Below are positions 1 to 9,198 of a stretch of DNA of 64,000 nucleotides, piece after piece. The notes under the pieces are model-generated. The model saw only the letters and a list, made by a program, of their open reading frames with translations. It was not told the origin of the DNA and searched no databases. The stretch spans positions 248,001 to 312,000 of the forward strand of contig NZ_JAAIKB010000003.1 of NCBI RefSeq assembly GCF_011040385.1. The letters are read 5' to 3'. The DNA is from Falsiroseomonas algicola (lineage in GTDB: Bacteria; Pseudomonadota; Alphaproteobacteria; Acetobacterales; Acetobacteraceae). The position numbers and the translations under genes were made by a program. Every line of letters begins with the position of its first letter. Positions within the stretch are counted from its first letter, which is position 1.

Positions 1-15
1 GGCGAGGAAGCGCAT
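1..15 (-). CDS. start of a further gene, cut by the window edge
   Basis: On the minus strand an ATG at 15-13 overlaps the stop codon of the preceding gene by one base (TGATG), the same coupling used elsewhere in this operon. Only five codons (MRFLA) remain in the window, so no function can be given. The call rests on the overlap pattern alone. Confidence 0.35.
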
Positions 16-1067
16 CATGGCCAGAAATCCCGAAGCGCGCGTTGAGCCACCGTGTCGCCGCCCTGCGCCGCCGTCTCCAGCCGGTCGCGCAGGATGGCGC
101 GCGGCGCGGCCGCGGCGGTGTCGCCCGCGCGTTCCGCGTTGCGCCACAACTCCGCGGCCTTGGTCGGGTTGGGCATGGAGAGAGCGCCGCCCGGCGTGAA
201 GGTGGCGGGATCATAGAGCCGCGCGAGGGCGCTGATCGCCGGCGCGTGTCCCGCATCCGCGGCGAGTTCGATCAGCAGCAGCGCATCCTGCGGCCGCGTG
301 GCCTGGCGCGCCTGGCCGATCTCCAGGACCCGCGCGGGCGGCAGGTTCATGGCGGCAATCTCGGCGGGGGTCGCATTCGCCGTGGGGTCGGCGGGCGTGG
401 CCGGCGTGGCCGGTGCGGCGGGCGTGGCCGGCAGGGCCACCTGCCGATCCCGCGCCGCCGGCCAGAACCACCAGGCAGCGCCGCCACCCCCGGCCAGCAG
501 CAGCAGCGCCAGCAGGATCAGCGGCAGGCGGGAGGGTTGCGCCGGTGCCTCCGGCGGGCGGATCGGCGGCGGATCGACCGGGCGCGGCGGCAGCAGCGGT
601 TCCGCGCGGGGCGCGGGTCGCAGCACCACCGTCTCGTCGCCGGCGGGCGGCTTCGGCGGCGGTGGTGGCGCCTCCACGCGCCCCGGCACGCGGCGCGGCT
701 GCGCCTGGCCGGGCCGATTGGCGCCGAAGCCGCCGCGCTTGCCCGCCTGGGCGGGCGCGATCTCCGGCCAGATCACCACCTGGTCGATGCCGAGCGCGGG
801 GATGCCGAGCCGCACGGGCCCGGGTTCCAGATGCTCCGCCGCCTCCGGCCCCAGCACCAGCACCAGCGCATCGCTCTCGCTGCCGCTCTCGATCGGCACG
901 AGGCGCCCCGCCGCGACCTGCCAGCCATCGGGGCCAAGGCTGTCCGCGCCGAATCCCTCGCGCGTGAAGGTCACGGCAGGCGCTTCGCGGCCCGCCATCC
1001 CGGGCAGGATGATCCGCGCGCAGCCCTCGCCGGGGCGGTAGGGGTCTTCCTCGATGCGAAGACGCAT
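15..1067 (-). CDS. membrane-anchored protein with Sel1-like C-terminal region, last complete gene of the Srf-like operon
   Basis: A 350-residue protein starting at the ATG at 1067, which overlaps the stop of the SrfC-like gene by one base; a longer upstream frame lies inside that gene and is not used. Residues 1-100 are a beta-rich domain I do not recognise, 130-178 a proline-rich linker, 181-201 one hydrophobic membrane segment, and 213-234 a TPA-rich spacer. Residues 257-345 show the small-residue spacing of Sel1/TPR-like helices (for example LLIELAADAGHAPAISALARL). Sel1 repeats usually mediate protein contacts. Translational coupling to the SrfC-like gene suggests it works in the same complex. 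The Sel1 assignment is by eye and moderate. Confidence 0.8.
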   Translation of the reverse strand: MRLRIEEDPYRPGEGCARIILPGMAGREAPAVTFTREGFGADSLGPDGWQVAAGRLVPIESGSESDALVLVLGPEAAEHLEPGPVRLGIPALGIDQVVIWPEIAPAQAGKRGGFGANRPGQAQPRRVPGRVEAPPPPPKPPAGDETVVLRPAPRAEPLLPPRPVDPPPIRPPEAPAQPSRLPLILLALLLLAGGGGAAWWFWPAARDRQVALPATPAAPATPATPADPTANATPAEIAAMNLPPARVLEIGQARQATRPQDALLLIELAADAGHAPAISALARLYDPATFTPGGALSMPNPTKAAELWRNAERAGDTAAAAPRAILRDRLETAAQGGDTVAQRALRDFWP

Positions 1068-3682
1068 CACGCCGCCTTCGCGCCATGCAGCGCGGTGTCG
1101 AGGTCGGACAGGATCCGCCCCAGCGCCGCGTTGCGCGCGACATCCACCGCATCCTCCCCATCGCCCTGCACGTTCAGGTCGGTGGAGCGGAGGAAGGCCT
1201 GCACCCAGTCCAGGCTCTGCTGCCGGTCGTAGTCGGCGGCCACCACGCCGAGCGGCGGCAGGCCATCGATCTTCGGCCGTGGCGCGAAGACCGGCCGGCG
1301 TTCGGCGCCGACCACCGGGCGTTCCGCGATCGGCTTGGTGTCGAAGCCCAGCGCGGCGACGAAGCCGCCGATGCGCAGCGCCGCGCAGAGCCCGCAGATG
1401 GCCGCCGCCGCCGAGGCATGGCGCCGGAAGCCGAGAATGCCCCGCAGTTCCGCCGCCAGCGCCGTCTGCAGCTTCTCCCGCCGCGCGGATCGCAGCAGCT
1501 CCGCCACCAGCGTCCCCGTCACTTCCGGCGTCATGCCATAGAGCGCGTGCGTCGCCGGCGCATCGGCGAAGGCATGCAGCCGGTCCGCCCACAGCTTCAG
1601 CGCGACGGAGGCGAGGTGGTCCGCCTCATCCTCCGGCCCCGAGCTCTCCACCTCTGGCGGCGGTTCGTCGCCGAAATCGAGCTCCGCCAGCAGCCCGGCC
1701 GCGGCGGTGCGGGTGCCGACCGGCACGGCGCCGGCCTCCGTCGCCGCGAAGCGGGTGCGCGCCAGCACGGCCGCGATCTCATCGGCCTCCGGCGCCAGCG
1801 CCCGCAGCAGATGGCCGAAGCGCTGCCGCTCCACCGCCTTGGCCAGCGCGACCGCCACGGCGCGGGACGCCGCGCGGCGTTTCGCCAGCTCCTGCGCGAG
1901 ATCGGCGGAATGCCAATGCGGCAGCAGCCGCGCGCGCAGCCTCTCCCCCAGGTCAGCCAGCCGCGCGGCCACCTGCCTGCGCTTCAGCGCGGGATCGCAG
2001 ACCGGCCGCAGCCGCGCGGCCAGGTGGCCGATGCCGCCATCATTCAGGCGCATCGCCTCGTCCCAGCTCAGCGCCGGATCGGCGAAGTGCTTCTGCGCGT
2101 CGTCATTGCCGATGAAATCGGCGCGAAGCTGCGCGACGCGGGCGGCTTCCTGCGGGCGGATGCCGGTCTCCTTCCCCTGCTCGTCGTAATCCAGGATCGC
2201 CTTGTTCGCGACGTTGGGGTTGCGCAGCCAGAAGAGGTTGTCGAAGGGCCGGCCCGGATGCCACTCGCGCGGCCAGGTGCTTTCCTTGCCGAAGAAGTCG
2301 ATGAGCGAGGCCGCCAGCCGCGCCGTCCAGCGCCCGCCGCCTTCCGCCTGGCCCTTCTTGCTCTCGAACTCCATGTCGAACTTGGTCAGCACGAAGAACA
2401 GCGCCGTCGGCTGCGTCGCGCGCTTCGCCGGCGTGTCGCCATGCGTGCCGTTGATCCATTCCTCCACCATGCGCGGCAGCGTCCGCACTTCCTGGTTGGA
2501 GGGACCGATGCAGAGCAGCATCCCGGTCAGCTCCGTCTCCGCGCAATAGCGCTCGAACAGATAGGCGACCTTGCCGCGCAGCAGCACGGCGGGGAGCTTC
2601 GCGGGATCGGCGAGATGCCGGGCGGGGTCGCGGATCTGCTCGCGGGACCGGGCGCCGGGGAAGTCCAGCAGATCCGTGACGTCGAAGAAATCCCAGGGCT
2701 TGTCGCGCAGCTGCACCGTGACTTCCGCGACCAGCGCGGCCAGCACCGCGCGCGGCAGATCGGCGCGAAGGCCGGACCGCGTGGCGACTGCGATGGTCGT
2801 GTCGTCCGGCTGCCCGAAGCGGTTGAGCGTCAGCACATCGATAATGCTGGTCTCCCGCGGCACCAGCGCCGCCAGCGGGCAGAAGGCATCATCGGGATGG
2901 CCGAGCTGCGCCAGCGCGCCCGCGAGCCGCAGATAGGCATCATCCAGCCGCGCGACGCGGCCCCAGACCAGGCCGAACAACGCGGCGCGCGCGGGGTGGT
3001 CCAGCTTCGGCGCGATCTCGCTTGCCGCCTGCCAGAAGCGCGCCGCCTTCAGCGCCTGCACCAGCGCATGCCCGCCGAAGCGGCTTTCGAAGTATTCGCG
3101 AAGATCGACATAGACATCGTCCTCGCTGAGCCTGTCGAACGCACCGGGCAGCATCCGCCCGCGAGCCTGGTCCAGCGCCGCCTCGATCGCGCCGGGGGAG
3201 GGCGCTTCGACATCGGCGGGATCGAAGTCGGAGAGGAAGGCATTGCCGATGATCTTCACCACATCGGTCTGCGACAGCAGCCGCAGCGCCACCGGCATGC
3301 CGGGCGGCGTCGCGATGCGCTTCATGGTGAAGCGCGTCACCAGGCCCGTCGCCTCCCGCCCGCCTTCCGGGTTGATGTCGCGCACGAAATCCACCGCGCG
3401 ATCCTCGAACATCGCCATCAGCGGCGCATCCGCCGACTGCGCCAGTGCCGAGATCAGATAGGATTTCCCGGCCTGGGACGGCCCGAAGACGCCGACGCAC
3501 ATGGGCCGCGCCGCCGCCGCCGCCAGCCTGCCCGCGCGCAGCCCGACGCCGCGCAATTCCCGCGCCAGCGCCGCCGCGTCCAGCCCCGGCCGCGCCGCGC
3601 CTGCGAACCAGTCCAGCGCGCGTCCCGCGACCTCGCCGACCTTCTTCGCCTCGGCGGCGAGCTTCTGATCCAGCTCCGTCAC
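1067..3682 (-). CDS. SrfC-like P-loop GTPase (putative virulence factor family)
   Basis: An 871-residue protein starting at GTG 3682, which overlaps the SrfB-like stop by four bases (GTGA). It carries a Walker A/G1 motif GPSQAGKS at residues 67-74, a G3-like DFPGAR at 340-345 and a G4-like TKFD at 433-436. These three motifs together indicate a GTP-binding protein rather than a generic ATPase. Length, motif set and position directly after an SrfB homologue match the SrfC family. No membrane segment is obvious, so a cytoplasmic or peripheral location is likely. The family is called virulence factor only because of the Salmonella srf locus; its biochemical role is not established. Confidence 0.87.
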   Translation of the reverse strand: MTELDQKLAAEAKKVGEVAGRALDWFAGAARPGLDAAALARELRGVGLRAGRLAAAAARPMCVGVFGPSQAGKSYLISALAQSADAPLMAMFEDRAVDFVRDINPEGGREATGLVTRFTMKRIATPPGMPVALRLLSQTDVVKIIGNAFLSDFDPADVEAPSPGAIEAALDQARGRMLPGAFDRLSEDDVYVDLREYFESRFGGHALVQALKAARFWQAASEIAPKLDHPARAALFGLVWGRVARLDDAYLRLAGALAQLGHPDDAFCPLAALVPRETSIIDVLTLNRFGQPDDTTIAVATRSGLRADLPRAVLAALVAEVTVQLRDKPWDFFDVTDLLDFPGARSREQIRDPARHLADPAKLPAVLLRGKVAYLFERYCAETELTGMLLCIGPSNQEVRTLPRMVEEWINGTHGDTPAKRATQPTALFFVLTKFDMEFESKKGQAEGGGRWTARLAASLIDFFGKESTWPREWHPGRPFDNLFWLRNPNVANKAILDYDEQGKETGIRPQEAARVAQLRADFIGNDDAQKHFADPALSWDEAMRLNDGGIGHLAARLRPVCDPALKRRQVAARLADLGERLRARLLPHWHSADLAQELAKRRAASRAVAVALAKAVERQRFGHLLRALAPEADEIAAVLARTRFAATEAGAVPVGTRTAAAGLLAELDFGDEPPPEVESSGPEDEADHLASVALKLWADRLHAFADAPATHALYGMTPEVTGTLVAELLRSARREKLQTALAAELRGILGFRRHASAAAAICGLCAALRIGGFVAALGFDTKPIAERPVVGAERRPVFAPRPKIDGLPPLGVVAADYDRQQSLDWVQAFLRSTDLNVQGDGEDAVDVARNAALGRILSDLDTALHGAKAA

Positions 3683-6633
3683 GGTACCCCCAGCGCGCCC
3701 GTGTCGCGCCAATAGCCGCCCTCGTCGCGCATGGTCTGCAGGCGCATGCGCACCGTCGTCGGGTGGCGTTCCTGGCCTTCCGCGTCGCGGATGCTGGCCG
3801 GCTTGAACTGCTCCCGGCTCGCCTCCGCCTCCGGCGATCCGGGGTCCGCGATGCCGCGCGCCAGCCGCACGGTCAGCGGCAAAGCGAGGTTGCGCACATC
3901 ATCCGCATTGCCGAATTCCAGCGCGTAGAGCGGCGTCGCCGGCCACCGTTCCAGCGGCAGCTGGCGAAAACCCAGCATGGAGGGCGCCTCGAAGGGGATC
4001 TCCACCTCCACCGCGATCGCGGTATCGGCATCGAGGTCGATGTCCCGCATGTATTCGTTGCGGCTCAGCAGCTGGCCAGAGGTCTCCAGCCGCCCGATGT
4101 AGCGCGCCGTCGATTTCATGCCGAGCCGCGAGGCGCGCAGCAGGAAGCCCGGCAGCGATCCCTCCGCCAGCGCCGCCACCATGGCGCCGACGGCGGCGGT
4201 GGTCTTCGGGTCCTCGATCCGCGCATGGGCGTCGCGGAAGGGGTACCAGCCGCCCGCGGGGTAGCCCTGCATGTGGACGATGCGATGCGCGGCCACGGGC
4301 AGCTTTGCCAGCACGATGTCCATCACCGCGCGAAGGCGGGAGGGGCGGCCGGACAGCAGCAGCACGTCGCAATCATAGGCGTGCGTCGCCTCGCAGAGAT
4401 CGGCCAGGATCGGGCCGAGCGTGCCGCGGACCAGCCCATCCATCACGGCCGCTTCGGGCGCAACTTCGACGCTGCCCAGCCGGAAATCGCCGGCACCCGC
4501 ATCCAGTGCCATCCTTTCGAAGAAGGCGATGGCGCGGTCATGCCGCGGCCGTCCGGGACCCTCCGCGATGCCGAGCCGCGCGACAACGCCGATGGCGCCG
4601 GGCTCCATCACCTCATAGCCCGAGAGCAGCGCCAGCGCGCAGGGCTCCAGGACGCGCGCCACGAATTGCCGCGTCAGCTGCCGCTCGGCCTCCGACTGCC
4701 CGCCACGGGCCCCGCCCAGCACGCGACGGAGGAAGGCCTTGGGGTCACGCAGCCCGGCCTCGCCCAGCGCGGCCTCCAGCGGTGGCAGCACCACGCGCTC
4801 GATCACGGCCTGCAGCAGGTCGTCGCCCGCGATCTTGAAGCCCTCGCGGAAATTCTGCGTGGGCCGGATCTCCTGGTCCTGCGCCAGGGCGTAGGTCGTG
4901 ACGGCGAGGTCTGTGGTGCCGCCGCCGATGTCAATGCTGGCGATGCGGAGCGAGGGCTGCGCGCCATCCCGGACGCGGCCCATCAGGGAGAACAACTGGC
5001 GCGGATCCGCCTGCAGCCGGTGCACCGATTCCGCATAGAGCCAGACGAGCTGCGTCGCCGTCGCCTCATCGAGGTTGGCGGAGACGCGCGGCGGCAGCGG
5101 GGCCGCGATGGCACGCTCCGCGCTGCCCGCCGTCCAGCCCATCCAGGCCCAGACGAGTTCCACCGCCGCTTCCGCGCGCCGCCGCACGATGCGCTGTTCC
5201 GCCACCGGCATCGCCGTCGGCAAGGTCAGCGTCACGCGGCGCAGCCTGCGCGGCACATCGGCGTTGCGGCGCGCCGCGCGCGTGGCCGGCGCGTTGATCT
5301 GGCTGATCGCCTGCAACAGGATCTCCGCCAGCATCAGCGTGTAGAGCGAAGACCGCGAGAAGCGAGCCCGCACCGCCGGCGTCGCGTTGCGATGCTTCGA
5401 CAGCAGCTCCCCCGTCTCCGTCAGCTCATTCATGAAGGCGCCGGTCACGGGCTGCTCGCCCGCCGTGCCGAAGGCCGCCGGTGCCGATCCCGCGCCGAAG
5501 CGCCAGCCGAGTACGGAGGGCCTTTCATCCCACAGATACCGCTTGGGCGAGGACAGCCCCGTCGCGCCTTCGTTGCCCACGGACAGCCCCGCCAGCCGCA
5601 CCGCCTCCGGCCCCACGCGCAGCGGAGACGGCCAGGCGAAGGCGGCCGCGCGGCCGGAACGGCGCGACAGCGCATCCTGTCCGAAGCTGGCGCGGGAGAA
5701 TTCGACGCGGCTCTCGAAGGGCCTGGCCGAGACATGCTCCGGCTTCGACAGGTCCCGCAGCGCCAGCGGGTAGGAATCGTTCAGCGACAGCGGCCCGTCC
5801 GGCGCGCTTTCCACCAGGATGCCGCAGGTCCGCGCATTGCCGATGTCGAGCAGCAGATCGACATCCACCATCGCGCTGCGCCGGCCGGAGACACCCGCAT
5901 CCACCAGCCGTACGCGCGGCGCCGCGCCCGCATGGCCCAGCACCTCCAGCAGCGTGAGGTAGCGCGCGAAGGGCTCCATGCGATACGGAAGGTCTTCGAG
6001 CTTGACGGCCTTCCCCCGACGTTGCGCGGATACCAAGTCGAGGAACATCGTCTCCAGCCACTGCCCGAACCAGCCCTCCGCGAGGAAGGAGGCATTGTCG
6101 GCCAGCTGCGCCGCCAAGCCGAATTCCTGCTCCTCCGCCGCATCCTCGGCGCTCGGTCCCGCATAGGCGCGGCCGTCGCGCCGCGGCACCAGCGTGGTGT
6201 CGAAGGCGAGCACCGCGCGATGGGTGGCGCCGCGCACCGTGCCCGGCGCCAGCTCCACCACGCGCAGCCTGGCCCAGTTGGTCGGACCCTCGTCGAAGAT
6301 CGGCGCGCCATCCGCGGTGCGGGACTGCACGCGCAGGAAGGGCAGGGGCACCCATTGGCCCAGGAAGGGCTCCAGCGCCTGGGTGCGGGTGATGCGGTAG
6401 ACCTCCTCCTCCGGCGGGTGGTTGCGGCCCACCGGGTCGAACAGCTCGCCCTCGTCGCTCTGCTCCAGCGCGCGCAGCAGCACCTGCTGGTCGCCATTGG
6501 CGTCGCGCAGATGCATCGGCTTCTCGTCCCAGAAGGGCCGGCTGATGCGGGGCAGGGCGTTGATGTCGAAATCCACGTCCAGGAACTGGATGCCGGAGGC
6601 CGGGATCAGGCTGTGCAGGGCGGCGCGGATCAT
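3679..6633 (-). CDS. SrfB-like ASKHA-fold protein
   Basis: A 984-residue protein. I place the start at ATG 6633 because the reading upstream of it is arginine/alanine-rich and unlike the rest. Two actin/Hsp70-type phosphate-binding signatures are visible: DIGNARTCG at residues 263-271 and IDIGGGTTDL at 567-576. The second is the classic phosphate loop of the ASKHA superfamily. Size and paired motifs match the SrfB family, whose function is unknown. Its stop overlaps the GTG of the SrfC-like gene, so the two proteins are probably made in fixed ratio. By analogy with other ASKHA proteins, an ATP-driven conformational or assembly role is possible; that is inference. Confidence 0.88.
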   Translation of the reverse strand: MIRAALHSLIPASGIQFLDVDFDINALPRISRPFWDEKPMHLRDANGDQQVLLRALEQSDEGELFDPVGRNHPPEEEVYRITRTQALEPFLGQWVPLPFLRVQSRTADGAPIFDEGPTNWARLRVVELAPGTVRGATHRAVLAFDTTLVPRRDGRAYAGPSAEDAAEEQEFGLAAQLADNASFLAEGWFGQWLETMFLDLVSAQRRGKAVKLEDLPYRMEPFARYLTLLEVLGHAGAAPRVRLVDAGVSGRRSAMVDVDLLLDIGNARTCGILVESAPDGPLSLNDSYPLALRDLSKPEHVSARPFESRVEFSRASFGQDALSRRSGRAAAFAWPSPLRVGPEAVRLAGLSVGNEGATGLSSPKRYLWDERPSVLGWRFGAGSAPAAFGTAGEQPVTGAFMNELTETGELLSKHRNATPAVRARFSRSSLYTLMLAEILLQAISQINAPATRAARRNADVPRRLRRVTLTLPTAMPVAEQRIVRRRAEAAVELVWAWMGWTAGSAERAIAAPLPPRVSANLDEATATQLVWLYAESVHRLQADPRQLFSLMGRVRDGAQPSLRIASIDIGGGTTDLAVTTYALAQDQEIRPTQNFREGFKIAGDDLLQAVIERVVLPPLEAALGEAGLRDPKAFLRRVLGGARGGQSEAERQLTRQFVARVLEPCALALLSGYEVMEPGAIGVVARLGIAEGPGRPRHDRAIAFFERMALDAGAGDFRLGSVEVAPEAAVMDGLVRGTLGPILADLCEATHAYDCDVLLLSGRPSRLRAVMDIVLAKLPVAAHRIVHMQGYPAGGWYPFRDAHARIEDPKTTAAVGAMVAALAEGSLPGFLLRASRLGMKSTARYIGRLETSGQLLSRNEYMRDIDLDADTAIAVEVEIPFEAPSMLGFRQLPLERWPATPLYALEFGNADDVRNLALPLTVRLARGIADPGSPEAEASREQFKPASIRDAEGQERHPTTVRMRLQTMRDEGGYWRDTGALGVP

Positions 6634-6718
6634 GGCGTGGCGCGGCTTCCCGGTCCGGTCGGTGGATGCGCAGTATCGCCCGCAACCCCTTGGCGCGGCA
6701 AGGAAGACCGACCCCTGT

Positions 6719-7903
6719 TCATCGGCGCAGCGTGAAGCGGCTGCCGGGGGCGGCGGGGTTGCGCACGTTCCGGCTCTCGCATTCCGCGCGGGTCTCGTTG
6801 CTGCGCTGGCAGCGCGCCAGGCGGTGCAGCACGCGGTAGCCATCGTCGCAGGGCAGGTCGGCGGTGTCGTCGATCAGCAGGGTCTGTCCCTCGAAGCGGC
6901 CCGCCACCGGCCCGGTGCAGCGGCGGTTGTTGTCATAGACCATGGTCTGGGTGCCCCGGCCGTTGCGGTCGAAGCACATGCGCCATGAACGGACGGTATC
7001 GATGCGGCCGGTATCGACGTCCCGCGTGCGGTAGTTGGAATCGAGGTTCCAGCACCCCTCCAGCAGCGCCACGTCGCCGCGATCCCAGCGTTCCTGCGGC
7101 AGGGCCGCGCGGGGGGGCTGGGCGGGCGGTGCCGGCGGTGCCGGCGGCGTGGGCGGTTCCGGCGCCGGCGGCGGTTCGGGCAGCGGGCATTCGGCCATGC
7201 GGCGGCCACGGTCCTGGCGCAGCCGGTCACGTTCGGCCATCAGCCCGCGCCCTTCCTCCCGCGCCCGGTCCAGCTCCTCCAGCGCCGCCAGCCCCGCCGC
7301 ATCCACGCGGCAGGCGGGCAGGGGTGGGTTCAGCAGCGCCACCAGGAAGGGCGCCGCCAGCACGGCCGCCAAGGCGAGGGCCAGCAGCGAACCGCCGGCC
7401 AGCGCGATCGCGGTGCGGTCGCCCGGCAGGGCAGCGGCGCCGCGCCCGTCATCGAAGGGACCGAGCACCGTGATGGCCGGCCCCTGCGGCGCCGCGAAGC
7501 CCCAGCCCGCCAGCACCGGCGCGCCATCCACGGCGAAGACCAGCTCCGGCGCCGGCACGCGGCGCACCAGATCCAGCAACTCGGCCGACGCCGCATCGCC
7601 CTTGGCCCGCGCCGTCTCCGCCGCGCGGCGGATATCCGACAACAGCAGGGTCAGCGTGGCGTCGAAGACCTGGCGCTGGTCGGCGGTCATCCGCGGCATG
7701 GCGAGCGAGGACTCGCCCGGCGCCTCCCAGGCGATGCCGTCGCTGGTCCGCACCGGCGTGGCCAGCAGGGCCGCGTGGTGGGGGCCGAGTTCGGCCAGCA
7801 AAGGCTTGAGCTTCGCCAGGGCATCCGGCGGCGTGAGGCCCTGGGGCCCCAGCCAGCGGAGGCGGCTGTCAGGCAGTTCGGCAAGGCGCTGCATGGCGGT
7901 CAC
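6719..7903 (-). CDS. membrane protein of the Srf-like operon with paired cysteines and a C-terminal beta domain
   Basis: 394 residues from GTG 7903 (GTGA overlap with the gene before it); an internal ATG three codons later is the alternative start. Residues 36-150 are an N-terminal domain recognisably related to those of the next two genes upstream (HAALLATP, VFAVDGAPVLAGWG). Residues 166-191 form one membrane segment, 205-235 a charged helical stretch flanked by Cys198 and Cys239, and 240-270 a proline-rich linker. Residues 275-394 are a Trp/Tyr- and Cys-containing domain beginning EGCWNLDSNY, which looks secreted and disulfide-stabilised. I do not recognise a named family. Its topology suggests it displays the C-terminal domain in the periplasm. 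Confidence 0.8.
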   Translation of the reverse strand: MTAMQRLAELPDSRLRWLGPQGLTPPDALAKLKPLLAELGPHHAALLATPVRTSDGIAWEAPGESSLAMPRMTADQRQVFDATLTLLLSDIRRAAETARAKGDAASAELLDLVRRVPAPELVFAVDGAPVLAGWGFAAPQGPAITVLGPFDDGRGAAALPGDRTAIALAGGSLLALALAAVLAAPFLVALLNPPLPACRVDAAGLAALEELDRAREEGRGLMAERDRLRQDRGRRMAECPLPEPPPAPEPPTPPAPPAPPAQPPRAALPQERWDRGDVALLEGCWNLDSNYRTRDVDTGRIDTVRSWRMCFDRNGRGTQTMVYDNNRRCTGPVAGRFEGQTLLIDDTADLPCDDGYRVLHRLARCQRSNETRAECESRNVRNPAAPGSRFTLRR

Positions 7904-9195
7904 CGGCCCGGAATGGTGAAGCGGTCCACCACCCGCGGCGGGCCGGGGCGCGCCACGCCGGTGATGGTGCGGTCGGGCTGGCCCGCGATGCGGATGGTCA
8001 CGCGGTAGGGGGTCTCCTGCCGGTCCACATGGTCATACTGGTGGACCCGCACCTGGTAGGTGCCGGGCTGGGGATTGTCGAAATAGACGTTCTCCACCGG
8101 CGTCCGCGTGCGCTGGTTGCCGACGTTGCGGTCCACGTCGAGCGTGCCCCCGCAGCCCTGCCGCTGCATGTAGGAGATCACGGTCCCGTCCGGGCAGACG
8201 ATGGACAGGTCGAGGTCATCGCGCGAATCCCAGCCCAGGATGACCTGCACCCGGCCCTCCTGCGCCCCCTCGCGCCGCGCCCGGTCGGCATCGTCATTCT
8301 GGGGCGGCCGCGGCGGTTCCGGCGGGGGCGGCGCCGGGGGCGGGGGCGGCGGCACGGGTTCCGGCTCGGGCTCCGGTGCCGGGGGCGGCGCGGGCGGCTC
8401 CGGCGCGGGCGGCGGCACGGGGCGCGGCGGGGGTGGCGGCGGTTCGCAGAGCAGGCGGCGGCGGCCCAGCTCCTCCGCCGCGTCGGCGATCTGGCGGCGC
8501 AGCGCGGCCTCCTCCTCCCGCACCCGGTTCAGCTCCTCCAGCAGCGCCAGATCGTCGGGGTTGGCCACGCATTGCATCGGCGGGGGCACGAGCCAGCCGA
8601 AGGGATCGCGCCAGGCGAGGAACAGGCCGAGCGCCAGCATCAGCGCCAGCAGCGCTGCCGCCAGCAGGGCCCAGAGCCAGGTCGCCGCGCGCCGCGTCGC
8701 CGCCAGCGCCAGCATGGCCATGGGGGCGGCGGCGGCGGGCAGGGCGCGCACCAGCTCCGCCGGCGCCGCCCGGCCCGCGCGGTGATGGCCCCAGGCCACC
8801 AGGAAGATGCTCTCCCCACGCAGGCGGATGAATTCGCGCCCCGGTACCTCGATGGCCTGGCGCAGCAGCTCGCCCAGCAGCCGCAGCCCCTCGTCGCGCT
8901 CGCCGGAGAGGCGTTCGGCCTCCTTGCGGATGCCGGCAGCCAGTTCCTCGAACCGCGCGGCGGCCTCCGGCGCCTCGTCGATCGCGATGCTCTCGCCCTC
9001 GCCCTCCGCGTACCAGTCGGTGGTGCCGCGGGCGGGGTCGGGGCTGGGTTCGGCGAAGATGGCGGCGTGGTCGGAGGAGAGGCGGCGGATCAGGTGGCCG
9101 GTGACCTGCGCCCAGGCGCCTGCCACGGGCTGCCCGCCCGCCGCCAGGGCGCGGAGTTCCGCATCCCGTGTCGTGGCCGCAAGGCTGCGCGACAT
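7900..9195 (-). CDS. membrane protein with proline-rich stalk and YfaP/DUF2135-like C-terminal domain
   Basis: 431 residues, starting three bases after the protease gene. The N-terminal domain (about 40-140; HAAIFAEP, WYAEGEGES, SIFLVAWG) resembles those of its two neighbours. A membrane segment lies at 173-195, followed by a coiled-coil-like stretch at 213-248 bounded by Cys209 and Cys250, and a long PEP/PPP stalk at 251-298. Residues 315-431 (GWDSRDDLDLSIVCPDG, then PQPGTYQVRVHQYDH) have the pattern of DUF2135/YfaP-like beta-sandwich domains, which are usually extracytoplasmic. No catalytic residues are evident, so a binding or structural role is more likely than an enzymatic one. Confidence 0.82.
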   Translation of the reverse strand: MSRSLAATTRDAELRALAAGGQPVAGAWAQVTGHLIRRLSSDHAAIFAEPSPDPARGTTDWYAEGEGESIAIDEAPEAAARFEELAAGIRKEAERLSGERDEGLRLLGELLRQAIEVPGREFIRLRGESIFLVAWGHHRAGRAAPAELVRALPAAAAPMAMLALAATRRAATWLWALLAAALLALMLALGLFLAWRDPFGWLVPPPMQCVANPDDLALLEELNRVREEEAALRRQIADAAEELGRRRLLCEPPPPPPRPVPPPAPEPPAPPPAPEPEPEPVPPPPPPAPPPPEPPRPPQNDDADRARREGAQEGRVQVILGWDSRDDLDLSIVCPDGTVISYMQRQGCGGTLDVDRNVGNQRTRTPVENVYFDNPQPGTYQVRVHQYDHVDRQETPYRVTIRIAGQPDRTITGVARPGPPRVVDRFTIPGR

Positions 9196-9198
9196 GGC

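Noticed and set aside
1085..3715. Long open frame on the plus strand (876 codons) opposite the SrfC-like gene, and similar ones at 3445-6735, 8029-11085, 50476-53667 and 59907-62471
   Set aside because: Their products are Arg/Gln/His/Gly-rich low-complexity text with no recognisable motif. They mirror well-supported genes and are expected in DNA this rich in GC.
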